Assembly (NCBI RefSeq): GCF_016785185.1
Contig: NZ_JAEKDY010000028.1
Source of the DNA: Heyndrickxia sporothermodurans
GTDB taxonomy: Bacteria > Bacillota > Bacilli > Bacillales > Bacillaceae_C
DNA length: 34,508 nucleotides
Reading direction: 5' to 3' (one strand)
Positions 1-8,429 of this stretch are shown one piece after another. The first letter of the stretch is position 1. Each line of letters starts with the position of its first letter. Made by a program: the position numbers and the translations under genes. A model generated the notes under the pieces. It was given only the letters and a program-made list of their open reading frames with translations, was not told where the DNA came from and searched no databases.

Positions 1-128
1 TAGCCGCAGACCGAATTAATGTACAATTAAATCAGCAACAAGTAGCATGATTTCTGTTTTTAAAAATATATTTTAGAAATTCTGTAGGATTCTGTATTTT
101 TAAAAAGAGCAATTATGAAATTGACTCA
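1..128 (+). mobile_element. 3' end of an insertion sequence (left copy), partial
   Basis: This segment is identical to the reverse complement of 34381-34508 over all 128 bases; the match stops at base 129. Bases 3-50 read in frame as A-A-D-R-I-N-V-Q-L-N-Q-Q-Q-V-A followed by TGA. This looks like the C-terminal tail of a transposase, followed by about 78 non-coding AT-rich bases up to the element boundary near TTGACTCA. The rest of the element lies outside the window. I could not assign an IS family. The inference that it is an IS rests on three points: an identical copy at the other end, the ORF tail, and the fact that the right copy interrupts a gene. Confidence 0.6.
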
Positions 129-235
129 CATCATAAAAATTTCTCGGATATTTTGTTGACAACTTGAAATTAGAATTCATCTGGTAATGTTGGTTTCTAT
201 GTGGAAAATGCTTTAAACAGAGAGGAATTTAAGCG

Positions 236-282
236 GAAAAACAAAAAAAGACTAGTGACTAAATTGCAGTTCAGTCCTAGTC
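236..282 (-). terminator. Rho-independent terminator of the paa/2-oxo acid dehydrogenase operon
   Basis: Read on the minus strand, GACTAGGACT and AGTCACTAGTC pair with one bulged base around a roughly 12-nt loop. The hairpin is followed at once by seven T residues and then further T-rich sequence. It lies just past the stop codon of the E3 gene and is the first convincing terminator in the whole minus-strand series from 17177 leftwards. Bases 129-235 show no gene. Confidence 0.8.
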
Positions 283-293
283 CAATCAACTAT

Positions 294-1736
294 TTACGAA
301 TTTCTAACAACTTTTTCTTTTCTTCCCATTCGTTTTGGTGCTTGATGGATGGATATACCTAATGTATCCTCCATTGCTTCAAGAATCGCCTCATTTATAC
401 TTGGATGCGGGTAAGTTGGAAATAGGAAGTCTTCATCCCTTGCTACCAGTTCCCCGCCAATAACAGCCGATGAAATTAGTTCAATTGCTCCTTCACCTAT
501 GATGTGCATACCTAGTAATCTATTCGTTTCTTCATCAACAACAACTTTTGCAAATCCATCCCGATTTCCTGTTACCACGGAAAATCCGCTGCCGGAAAGT
601 TGATAACGGCCGATTTTTACTAGATAACCAGCTGCCTTTGCCTGTTCCTCGGAAAATCCTGCATATGCAATTGGTGGTACAGAGTGTACAACCTCAGGCA
701 TCCATGTTAAATCGATTTCACTTTTTCCTCCAGCAATGATTTCGGCGACTGCTTTTCCTTGTTTGATTGCTTTAGCAGCAAGAAATGGGCCCCCTGACAC
801 ATCTCCAATTGCGAATATATGATCCATATTCGTTTTCCCAATACGGTCACAAACAATAAAACCGTTATTATCGATCGCTAAACCCATTCTTTCCAATCCG
901 AGTTCATTCGTATTCCCTTTAGCCTCCTCTTCAATATAAATAGCATTCGAATGAATCATCACTGTTTCATCTTTATGATTTGTAAACGTACAGTCTACTC
1001 CAAACTCATTTTCCGAAAAGTGAAGAGCTTTCGCATTAGGATATAATGATATTTTTCTTTTTTTCAATTGTCTCTTTAGTTCTTTAAGAATGTCTTGATC
1101 AAATGAAAAATCATTATTTTCTTCTAAAATAATACTAACCTTCGTCCCTAGTAAACTATAAGCAAACGCTGCTTCTAAAATAATATAGTCCGAACCAACT
1201 AACAGTAATTGTTCCGGGATCGTGTCCACTTGAAATAACTCCCTGGAATTCAACTGATAGTTAGCACTCACTTTATGACTTCCCGCTTTTGTACCCGTAG
1301 CAATAATGGCCTGTTCAAAATTAACAACTTCATAATGATGGCCATTTTCTATTCCAATTTTATTAGCTGAAATAAATGACGCACTTCCATACATGACTTC
1401 AATCTTATTCGCCTTACAAAGCGATTCGATCCCCATTCTTAGTTGGGAAATTAATTTTTCCTTATAGGCAAGGAATGTTGCAAAATCAAATTTTTTCATT
1501 TCGAATCTATAGCCTATTTCGGTAAGGTGCTCCCAAGCATTCGCCTGTTTGGCTGTGTATACAAATGCTTTCGATGGGATGCATCCTTCATGCAAACAAA
1601 TTCCGCCAAGTTTTTTCTGTTCAATTAATAGAACATCTTTCCCTAATTGTGCAGCACGAATCGCCGCAGTGTACCCGCCTGGCCCACCGCCAATGACCAC
1701 TATTTCTTTTTCTTGTGCAATTTCCCCTACGACCAT
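294..1736 (-). CDS. lpdA: Dihydrolipoyl dehydrogenase (E3) of a 2-oxo acid dehydrogenase complex
   Basis: FAD-dependent E3 reoxidises the dihydrolipoyl arm of E2 with NAD+. The FAD-binding GGGPGG motif is at residues 16-21 and the redox-active disulfide is Cys47/Cys52 (GGICLHEGCIPSK). The C-terminal catalytic pair is His444-Pro445 with Glu449. At 480 residues it has the normal length for the family. It starts one base after the E2 stop codon, so the two are tightly coupled. The usual T in GGTCL is I here, a conservative oddity. It is the last gene of the operon. Because E3 enzymes are shared between complexes, the sequence alone does not show which 2-oxo acid complex it serves; the neighbouring genes suggest phenylpyruvate. 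Confidence 0.93.
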   Translation of the reverse strand: MVVGEIAQEKEIVVIGGGPGGYTAAIRAAQLGKDVLLIEQKKLGGICLHEGCIPSKAFVYTAKQANAWEHLTEIGYRFEMKKFDFATFLAYKEKLISQLRMGIESLCKANKIEVMYGSASFISANKIGIENGHHYEVVNFEQAIIATGTKAGSHKVSANYQLNSRELFQVDTIPEQLLLVGSDYIILEAAFAYSLLGTKVSIILEENNDFSFDQDILKELKRQLKKRKISLYPNAKALHFSENEFGVDCTFTNHKDETVMIHSNAIYIEEEAKGNTNELGLERMGLAIDNNGFIVCDRIGKTNMDHIFAIGDVSGGPFLAAKAIKQGKAVAEIIAGGKSEIDLTWMPEVVHSVPPIAYAGFSEEQAKAAGYLVKIGRYQLSGSGFSVVTGNRDGFAKVVVDEETNRLLGMHIIGEGAIELISSAVIGGELVARDEDFLFPTYPHPSINEAILEAMEDTLGISIHQAPKRMGRKEKVVRNS

Positions 1737-1737
1737 C

Positions 1738-2916
1738 CTACGTCATCTCCAATAACATTCTTGTTGGATTCTCTATTAATTGAACAAATTCATTTGTAAA
1801 ACGAACAGCGGTTGCCCCGTCTGCCACACGATGATCAAAGGACATTGATAGATTCATCATGCTGCGAATAACTATTTCATCATTTATGACAACTGGCTTC
1901 TTTTTTGTTTTATGAAAGGAAATTAATGCTGTTTGCGGATAATTAATTATCGGTGTTGCACCGATTCCGCCTAATGGACCGACATTGCTAATTGTAAATG
2001 TTCCGTTTGAAATATCGGCTTTTGTTAGTGTGTTGTTTTGTGCTTTTTCAATCGCAATTTTCATTTCATCATGGATCGTTTTCACAGTTTTTTGTTCCAC
2101 ATTTCGAATGACAGGAACAATCAAGCCATCCTCCGCATCAACTGCGACACCAATGTTATACTCTTTCTTAAGCCTGATCACCCCGTGATCTTCGTCTAAT
2201 ACAGAATTAAAAATTGGATACTTCATCAATGTGAGTTGAATGGCTTTTATAAAGAAAGCTGCAACTGATATATTTATTCCATCTTCCTTACATTGTTGTT
2301 TGCAATCGAGGAGGTTGGTCATATCCACCTCTTCAAAATGGGTAACATGTGGAATGGTAAATAGGGATTTACTCATAAGAGAAGCGATTTGTTTTCTTCG
2401 CCCTTTAAATGGTATTTCATCGCTCTCAACTGCATTTTTTATTACTTCTTTAATTGGAGCCGCCATCGGTTCTACAGCTTTTTTTCCATAGTTATATACA
2501 TCCTCATCTGTAATTCTGCCTGCAGGTCCGGTCCCGTTAATCTTTTCGATATCAATTCCTAACTCACGAGCTATTTTTCTAGTATATGGTGCAGCTAAAA
2601 TTAATCGATTTGTTTTTTCTACTTTGTTTCTATTACTAGACACAGTAACTTCTTGCTGAACATGTTTCGTTTGGCCTGATTCGATAATTAATATTGTTGT
2701 ACCGACTGGAACAAGTGTCCCTTCTTTAACGAGAATTTCTTTTACTATTCCTGTAGTTGGTGAAGGAAGCTCTGCCGTCATTTTATCCGTTTGGACTTCC
2801 ACTAAAGGTTGATCACTTTGTACCGGGTCTCCTACTTTAACCAAGTACGATACGATTTCCCCTTCCGTCATCCCTTCCCCGATATCATGAAGTTTGACCT
2901 CTACCAATTCTGTCAC
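1738..2916 (-). CDS. Dihydrolipoamide acyltransferase (E2) of a 2-oxo acid dehydrogenase complex
   Basis: Three classic parts are visible in 392 residues. The lipoyl domain has the modified lysine in VQTDKMTAE (Lys45). A peripheral-subunit binding domain lies at about 105-140 (APYTRKIARELGIDIEKING, then GPAGRITDEDV). The acyltransferase domain ends with the catalytic SFDHRVADG motif (His362, Asp366). There is a single lipoyl domain, as in branched-chain type E2 proteins. The protein transfers the acyl group from E1-bound thiamine diphosphate to CoA. It sits between E1beta (19-bp gap) and E3. The acyl specificity is not readable by eye; phenylacetyl transfer is inferred from the operon, and branched-chain acyl transfer is the alternative. 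Confidence 0.92.
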   Translation of the reverse strand: MTELVEVKLHDIGEGMTEGEIVSYLVKVGDPVQSDQPLVEVQTDKMTAELPSPTTGIVKEILVKEGTLVPVGTTILIIESGQTKHVQQEVTVSSNRNKVEKTNRLILAAPYTRKIARELGIDIEKINGTGPAGRITDEDVYNYGKKAVEPMAAPIKEVIKNAVESDEIPFKGRRKQIASLMSKSLFTIPHVTHFEEVDMTNLLDCKQQCKEDGINISVAAFFIKAIQLTLMKYPIFNSVLDEDHGVIRLKKEYNIGVAVDAEDGLIVPVIRNVEQKTVKTIHDEMKIAIEKAQNNTLTKADISNGTFTISNVGPLGGIGATPIINYPQTALISFHKTKKKPVVINDEIVIRSMMNLSMSFDHRVADGATAVRFTNEFVQLIENPTRMLLEMT

Positions 2917-2935
2917 CTACTTTCCTTATAAACTT

Positions 2936-3934
2936 TTAAAAGTTAATTGCCTTTTTAATCCCTTCAATAATTCTATTTTCATCAGGTAGATAATGTTTTT
3001 CTAAAGTATAAAATGGAACAGGCACATCAAATCCGGTTACACGTTGAATTGGTGCCTTCAAATATAAAAACGAAGTGTCTTGAATTAATGAGAGAATGTC
3101 TGCTCCCAATCCACTTGTCGCATGTGCCTCGTGAACAATTACGGCTCTTCCTGTATTTTGCACAGATTCTGATATGGTTTCGCGATCGAGCGGATATAAT
3201 GTTCGTAAATCAATGACTTCACAATGGATATTTTGTTCTTTTACTTTTTCAGCCGCCTTCATGGCTAACGGAATCATAGCTCCCCATGCAATAACGGTAA
3301 CATCTTCCCCTTCTTTTAAACGATTTGCTTTCCCAATGTCAACTGTGTATCTTTCAGTAGGGACTTCATCTTTAAATGCACGGTAGGAACGCATCGGTTC
3401 TAAAAATAAAACAGGATCAGGATCTTCTATACTTGCTATTAATAATCCTTTTGCATCATAAGGATTGGATGGACAAACGACCTTTATTCCTGGCATATGT
3501 GTAAATATTGCCTCTACACTGTCGGAATGTATTTCAGGTGCCTTTACTCCGGCACCATATGGGGCACGAATGACCATTGGTACGTGAAAACGACCCATCG
3601 TTCTCATTCTGATTCTTGTTGCATGGCTCATGATTTGTTCAAATGCTGGATAAATAAAGCCTAAAAACTGCATCTCTACTACTGGAAGAAAACCGTTAAT
3701 GGCAAGGCCAATTGCGGTACCGACAATCCCCGCTTCACTTAATGGTGTATCAATGACTCGATCTTCTCCGAATTCTTGTTGCAGCCCCTCCGTTGCGCGA
3801 AAAACGCCACCATTTTTGCCAACATCCTCCCCTAATATAAGGACTTCCTCTTGATCTTTCATTACTGTTCGAAGACCATCTGTTACAGCTTGCACTAATG
3901 ACAACTTTTGCGTTTTTGCTGCAATGACACTCAT
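2936..3934 (-). CDS. 2-oxo acid dehydrogenase E1 component, beta subunit
   Basis: This 332-residue protein is full length for E1beta of pyruvate or branched-chain 2-oxo acid dehydrogenases. It has the N-terminal transketolase-like pyrimidine-binding half (LGEDVGKNGGVFRATEGL, then DTPLSEAGIVGTAIGLA) and the C-terminal transketolase domain (VIAWGAM, VIDLRTLYPLD, VHEAHATSGLG). It overlaps the E1alpha stop by 4 bases, so translation is probably coupled. The frame is intact even though E1alpha upstream carries a nonsense codon. Without a working alpha subunit it should be inactive unless another alpha subunit is supplied elsewhere in the genome. Confidence 0.92.
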   Translation of the reverse strand: MSVIAAKTQKLSLVQAVTDGLRTVMKDQEEVLILGEDVGKNGGVFRATEGLQQEFGEDRVIDTPLSEAGIVGTAIGLAINGFLPVVEMQFLGFIYPAFEQIMSHATRIRMRTMGRFHVPMVIRAPYGAGVKAPEIHSDSVEAIFTHMPGIKVVCPSNPYDAKGLLIASIEDPDPVLFLEPMRSYRAFKDEVPTERYTVDIGKANRLKEGEDVTVIAWGAMIPLAMKAAEKVKEQNIHCEVIDLRTLYPLDRETISESVQNTGRAVIVHEAHATSGLGADILSLIQDTSFLYLKAPIQRVTGFDVPVPFYTLEKHYLPDENRIIEGIKKAINF

Positions 3935-4998
3935 TGATTCACACCTCGCAAAAATTCATAATATTGGTCCCTTTGGTCCTTTATCGTCCAGGTTGGCTCA
4001 GCAAATACATGAGCAAATAGATCATCCACGTTTGGTTCGGGAAAACTCTCCATTTCTTCTATTGCTTTTTCAATTATTTTTCCCGCTTTAGAAACGATTT
4101 CTTCCTTCCAAGTCTCATCCCAAATTCCTTCATTTTTCATGTATCTTTCTAATCGTATGATTGGGTCCCCGTTTTCCCGCCTTTTTTCACTACTATTTTG
4201 ATCCCGATATTTTGTTGGATCGTCTGCTGTCGTATGTGCCCCATACCTCCACGTCACTGCTTCAATAAGTGTTGGGCCTTCCCCACGTCTTGCCCGTTCT
4301 AATGCTTTTTTTGTTTCAAAATAAACGGCAAATATATCATTTCCATCAAGACGTACACCAGGGATACTGTAAGCTACTGATTTTTACGCAATCGTTTCAG
4401 AATTCATTTGCTTTTCAATCGGAACCGAAATTGCATATTGATTATTTTGATTAAAAAAGACAACAGGTGCTTTAAAAACGCTGGCAAAATTCAATCCTTC
4501 ATGGAAATCTCCTTCAGATGTTGCCCCGTCTCCAAAATATACAATCGCAGCATTGTTCGTTCCTTTTCTTTTTTCAGCCATTGCAGCCCCTGTTGCATGA
4601 AGAAGTTGAGTTGCAATAGGAACAGCGGGAGGGAAAATCTTTTTCCCTTCCGGCGGGACACATCCTTCTACTCTACCATTCCAGTATAGAAGGATCGTTT
4701 TTAATGAATGGCCAAAGGTGATGCTTGCTGCATGATCACGATAAGTGGGGAAAAGCCAGTCATTCGGTTGTAAGGCGAGGGCACTGCCGACCTGTGCGGC
4801 TTCCTGCCCCTCAAATGGGGCATATGTGCCTAATCTTCCTTGCCTTTGAAGGCTAATTGCTTTTCGATCAAATGCGCGAACAAGGGTCAATCTTTCATAT
4901 AATTCTTTAATAAAATCTAGTGAAAGCGCTTTCGGAATTTCGAAGTTTAATAGATTCCCATTTCCATCAAGATAACGAATCATTTGAAATTGCTCCAT
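3931..4998 (-). pseudogene. 2-oxo acid dehydrogenase E1 alpha subunit, interrupted by an in-frame TAA
   Basis: The thiamine-diphosphate-binding E1alpha is readable over 355 codons in a single frame. The motif runs from GDGATSEG (about residue 156) to the Asn-Asn at 185-186. Codon 205 is TAA (bases 4384-4386). The frame then continues without shift as KSVAYSIPGVRLDGNDIFAVY (split here: KSVAYSIPG, VRLDGNDIF) through AVTWRYGAHT to a normal C-terminus. Homologues usually have glutamine at this place (SETIAQKA), so one C-to-T change (CAA to TAA) explains it. A good ribosome binding site (AAGGAGG, 8 nt) precedes the start. Alternatives are a base-calling error, stop readthrough, or reinitiation at the downstream GTG (4257). 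Phenylpyruvate specificity is inferred only from the neighbours. Confidence 0.85.
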
Positions 4999-5037
4999 TT
5001 ATTCGTCCTCCTTGTCGTCTCATTTCCAAATACAAAC

Positions 5038-6147
5038 TTAATGCCGTATTTCCCATTTTGGCCGTTTATGATGCGAAAAGAAACTGTTTCTGTTTTTTCT
5101 TATTTCAATTTTTTCCTCACAAAATTGATTGGCTGATTCGATTGTTGAAATATTTTTATTTTCGGCATTTCGGTATATTTCTAGTAAAGAATTATAGATT
5201 GCTTTCGTTTTTCTCATGACTCTATTTTTATTTGGACCGTAAAGCTCATCTGATACTTGAATAAGCCCACCCGCATTAACGATATAATCTGGTGCATACA
5301 AAATATTCTTCTTTTTAAGAAGATCTCCATGATGATCATCTAGTAACTGATTATTTGCTGATCCGACAATGGCTTTAACTTTTAACACTTCAACGGTATC
5401 ATCGTTAATAATTCCTCCAAGCGCGCATGGAACAAAAGCATCTGCCTCTACAGCATAAATATCATTTCCCGACACTACTTTTACATTTTTGTTACCGATT
5501 TCATTTGCACGTTTTAAAAGGGCATCAATTGCCTCTGAATTGATATCTGTTACATAAAGCGAGGCACCGGCTGCAAGCAATGTTTCTGCTACTTTAAAGC
5601 CGACCTTGCCTAAACCTTGAATGGAATAGGTTTTATCACCAATTTCATTGGAACCATAAATTGTTTCATTTGTAGCTCTTATTCCGTAAATAACGCCCTG
5701 TGCTGTTGGTATGGAAGAATCGCCACTCCCACCATATTCCTCCGGCAACCCTACGATACAATTTGTTTCCTTCATCGCATGCACAAAATCCTCTGGTGTC
5801 GTCCCCATATCTGTTCCTGTATAATAACGACCATTTAAAGAATCGATGTATTGACCTAATGACCTGAATAATTCTGGCGTTTTATCTTTAACAGGGTCAC
5901 CGATAATGACCGTTTTTCCACCCCCAAAATCAACATCGGCTGCTACACACTTATACGTCATACCTTTCGAAAGACGAAGTGCGTCATTTAAAGCATGCTC
6001 GAATGTTTGATATGGATACATGCGGCAGCCTCCTGTTGCGGGTCCGAGAGTAGTATTATGTATTGCAATAATTGCTTTCAATCCTGTTTTCGGATCATTA
6101 CAAATAACGACTTGTTCATGCTCATAAATTTTTTGAAAAACATCCAT
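5038..6147 (-). CDS. pdh: Phenylalanine dehydrogenase (NAD+)
   Basis: This enzyme oxidatively deaminates L-phenylalanine to phenylpyruvate and ammonia. It belongs to the Glu/Leu/Phe/Val dehydrogenase family. The catalytic Lys78 is in DFGGGKTVIIGDP and the substrate-binding Lys66 in SKGMTYK. The catalytic aspartate is Asp113 in YTGTDMGT, and the nucleotide-binding motif is QGLGKVG. Many stretches resemble Bacillaceae phenylalanine dehydrogenases more than leucine dehydrogenases: KCVAADVDFGGGK, HAMKETNCIVG, GGSGDSSIPTA, and the tail RNSFF...RPKWEIRH. The length is 369 residues. It lies directly upstream of the 2-oxo acid dehydrogenase genes (39-bp gap), which suits passing phenylpyruvate on. 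A strong AGGAG site precedes ATG. Leucine dehydrogenase is the less likely alternative. Confidence 0.88.
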   Translation of the reverse strand: MDVFQKIYEHEQVVICNDPKTGLKAIIAIHNTTLGPATGGCRMYPYQTFEHALNDALRLSKGMTYKCVAADVDFGGGKTVIIGDPVKDKTPELFRSLGQYIDSLNGRYYTGTDMGTTPEDFVHAMKETNCIVGLPEEYGGSGDSSIPTAQGVIYGIRATNETIYGSNEIGDKTYSIQGLGKVGFKVAETLLAAGASLYVTDINSEAIDALLKRANEIGNKNVKVVSGNDIYAVEADAFVPCALGGIINDDTVEVLKVKAIVGSANNQLLDDHHGDLLKKKNILYAPDYIVNAGGLIQVSDELYGPNKNRVMRKTKAIYNSLLEIYRNAENKNISTIESANQFCEEKIEIRKNRNSFFSHHKRPKWEIRH

Positions 6148-6175
6148 GCTTGAATCTCCTCTCTAGAAGTTCAAT

Positions 6176-6583
6176 TTACTCTTCTGCTACTTTTTTTGAG
6201 TCATTGATCATTTGGGTAATTTTTTCTTTTGACAGAATGACTTGTTTTACTTCTCCATGACCAATTAACCCTTGTTCATTCCAGGCTTCCGTCTTCGTGA
6301 TGACAATATTATTCTTTAACTCTATTAACGTTGCTTTTACTTTTACTCTCGTTTTTGATGTAGTAGGGGCAATATGTTTAATACTGACTGCCCCGCCCAT
6401 TCCTTCTTCATGTGCTTCTAAGTAAGGAAGGATAATTTTCCTCGAAACCCATTCCATATGATAAACCATTGATACAGTAGAATAGGCCTCATGTACTACC
6501 TTTCCTTCAAAACTAGCAAACATATCTGGTGTTACCTCGAATTCAATCGTTGCCGTTTGCCCGATCTCCATGCCTTCCTTCAA
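6176..6583 (-). CDS. Hotdog-fold thioesterase, fluoroacetyl-CoA thioesterase (FlK)-like
   Basis: This is a 135-residue hotdog-fold protein. The segment STVSMVYHMEWVSRKIILPY, followed by a run with Glu-Glu-Gly-Met-Gly and SIKHIAPT, matches the FlK-like thioesterase pattern. The Thr, Glu and His placed like the FlK catalytic triad are all recognisable. The most likely start is TTG at 6583, with GGGGAGG 10 nt upstream; the in-frame ATG at 6571 has no properly spaced site. It lies 22 bp after the ABC ATPase gene and 28 bp before phenylalanine dehydrogenase. A housekeeping role hydrolysing stalled aromatic or ring-opened CoA esters, like that proposed for PaaI in other paa operons, is an inference from position. 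Confidence 0.75.
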   Translation of the reverse strand: MKEGMEIGQTATIEFEVTPDMFASFEGKVVHEAYSTVSMVYHMEWVSRKIILPYLEAHEEGMGGAVSIKHIAPTTSKTRVKVKATLIELKNNIVITKTEAWNEQGLIGHGEVKQVILSKEKITQMINDSKKVAEE

Positions 6584-6605
6584 TTCTAAAGCACCTCCCC
6601 TTTGA

Positions 6606-7406
6606 TTAGTCTATGGAAAGAAGTGTTTTATCACTCAACATCGTTTCACCACGTATTTTCTGAAACTCTTTCATTAATAAATCAATAGTTAGTTTCTTCT
6701 TTTCCTCTTCCTTCACTTCAAGAATGATTTGTCCTTTATCCATCATAATTAGGCGATTTCCTAAATCAAGTGCCTGCTGCATATTATGGGTGACCATAAT
6801 CGTCGTTAACTGATCTTTCTCCACTAATTCCTTCGTTAAATCCGTGATTAGTCTTGCACGAGAAGGATCAAGCGCTGCTGTATGTTCATCTAAAAGCAAG
6901 ATTGAAGGCTGTGTAAAAGTAGCCATTAACAATGACAGTGCCTGCCGCTCTCCACCTGAAAGGAGCCCAACTTTAGCATTTAAGCGGTTTTCTAAATTTA
7001 AATGTAGTGTTTTTAACGATTCTTTAAAAAATTCTTTTCTATTCTTATCCACCCCTTTTCTTAATGCACGGGATTTATTGCGTGAAAAGGCCATTGCAAG
7101 ATTTTCTTCAATCGTCATCGATGGGGCTGTACCGGCCATTGGATCTTGAAATACTCTGCCGATAAATTTCGAACGTTTAAACTCTGGCAATCTCGTCACA
7201 TCTTTATTTTCAATTTGTATCTTTCCAACATCTGGTGACAGGACGCCTGAAATCATATTCATCAATGTAGATTTACCGGCGCCATTGCTCCCAATTACCG
7301 TTACAAAATCGCCTTTCTCTAAAGTTAAATTAATTTGATCCAAAGCAATTTTCTCATCTGAAGTTCCCTCGTTAAAAATCTTGTTAATCTGTTGGAGGTG
7401 GAGCAA
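6606..7406 (-). CDS. ABC transporter ATP-binding protein (TrpZ/COG1101 type)
   Basis: Walker A is GSNGAGKST, the signature is LSGGERQALS, Walker B is ILLLDEHTAALDP, and the switch histidine is in TIMVTHNM. The set of three genes (this ATPase, the 7384 permease and the 8430 lipoprotein) matches the family predicted to import tryptophan or other aromatic compounds in Firmicutes. I chose the TTG at 7406 because AAAGGTG (7413-7419) lies 6 nt upstream of it. The ATG at 7412 directly abuts that site and the GTG at 7415 overlaps it. The gene overlaps the permease end by 23 bases. Given the flanking genes, phenylalanine or a related aromatic acid is a reasonable substrate, but this is inferred. Confidence 0.85.
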   Translation of the reverse strand: MLHLQQINKIFNEGTSDEKIALDQINLTLEKGDFVTVIGSNGAGKSTLMNMISGVLSPDVGKIQIENKDVTRLPEFKRSKFIGRVFQDPMAGTAPSMTIEENLAMAFSRNKSRALRKGVDKNRKEFFKESLKTLHLNLENRLNAKVGLLSGGERQALSLLMATFTQPSILLLDEHTAALDPSRARLITDLTKELVEKDQLTTIMVTHNMQQALDLGNRLIMMDKGQIILEVKEEEKKKLTIDLLMKEFQKIRGETMLSDKTLLSID

Positions 7407-8415
7407 TGTCATCACCTTTCTTTATCGTAATTAATTCAGAATACCTTTTTGCTTTACGACGTTTTTCTCGTTGCTTTTCAAGTATTTTTGGAAAAACTAA
7501 TGCCAATGTCACGATAATTGCCGTAATTAATTTCATATCACCTGTATCCAAAAATTTAATCCTAAGTGCTAAACCAAGAATCACCCGGTAAATAATGGCC
7601 CCTGCAATCACCGCAAATGTTGTTCTAACAATCGTTTTTGTACCGAATATAGCTTCGCCGATAATAACTGAGGCAAGACCGACAATAATCATCCCAATTC
7701 CTAAATTAATATCCGAAAACTTTGCGTATTGTGCAATTAATGCACCAGATAGCGCAACCAATGCATTCGAAATTCCTAATCCTAAAATAATTAATGAATC
7801 CGTATTTGCTGAAAGGCTGCGAATCATTTTTTGATTATCACCTGTAGCACGTAAGGCAAGACCAACTTCAGTTTGTAAAAATCGATCGGTAATCCATTTG
7901 ATGATTAATGTAATGATGAACATGAAAATGACGATTCCCCATGTAGAAGGTAAGTATTGAACACCTGTGAATCCAATGATTTTATTCAACCATTGATCAA
8001 TTCCTAAAGGCTGCCAAAAATGAGTAAACTTCGTTAATAACGTTTCTGAATTTAATAGCGGGATATTCGGTCTACCTACAGATGTATCAGACGATGTTCC
8101 CATAATACGTAAGTTAATGGAGTAGAGGGCAATCATCATTAAAATTCCAGATAGTAGTGGATTGATTTTCCCTTTCGTATGTAAAACGCCAGTAATACAG
8201 CCAGCTATAAAACCAGCAACAATTGCCGCAAGTGTTGCCAAGATTGGATTATAGCCTAAAACAATCATCGTTGCAGCAACCGAACTTCCAGTAACGAAAC
8301 TTCCATCTACTGTAAGGTCTGGAAAATCAAGCACTCGGAATGAAAGAAATACTCCAAGTGCCATGATTGCATAGATGATTCCTTGCTCTACAGAGCCAAA
8401 AATAGTCGCAAACAT
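7384..8415 (-). CDS. ABC transporter permease (TrpY/COG4120 type)
   Basis: This is a 343-residue, strongly hydrophobic membrane protein with about eight to ten predicted helices and a basic cytoplasmic tail (KQREKRRKAKRYSE). It belongs to the branched-chain/ribose-type permease superfamily. Features near the N-terminus (LGVFLSFRVLDFPDLTVDGS) and the helix run LGIGMIIVGLASVIIGEAIF are typical of the permease paired with COG2984 binding proteins. It begins 14 bp after the binding-protein gene and overlaps the ATPase gene. It should form the membrane channel of the importer. The substrate is not readable from the sequence. Confidence 0.85.
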   Translation of the reverse strand: MFATIFGSVEQGIIYAIMALGVFLSFRVLDFPDLTVDGSFVTGSSVAATMIVLGYNPILATLAAIVAGFIAGCITGVLHTKGKINPLLSGILMMIALYSINLRIMGTSSDTSVGRPNIPLLNSETLLTKFTHFWQPLGIDQWLNKIIGFTGVQYLPSTWGIVIFMFIITLIIKWITDRFLQTEVGLALRATGDNQKMIRSLSANTDSLIILGLGISNALVALSGALIAQYAKFSDINLGIGMIIVGLASVIIGEAIFGTKTIVRTTFAVIAGAIIYRVILGLALRIKFLDTGDMKLITAIIVTLALVFPKILEKQREKRRKAKRYSELITIKKGDDIAPPPTD

Positions 8416-8429
8416 TGAATCATCTCCTA

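Noticed and set aside
156..185. A plus-strand promoter starting with TTGACA at 156.
   Set aside because: No acceptable -10 box lies 16-18 bases downstream and no plus-strand gene follows.
3931..4257. A separate 108-residue gene downstream of E1alpha.
   Set aside because: It is in the same frame as the upstream part and contains the normal E1alpha C-terminus, so it is the remainder of the interrupted gene.
7384..7415. A frameshift between the permease and ATPase genes.
   Set aside because: Both products are complete; the overlap is a normal coupled junction with a TTG start for the ATPase.
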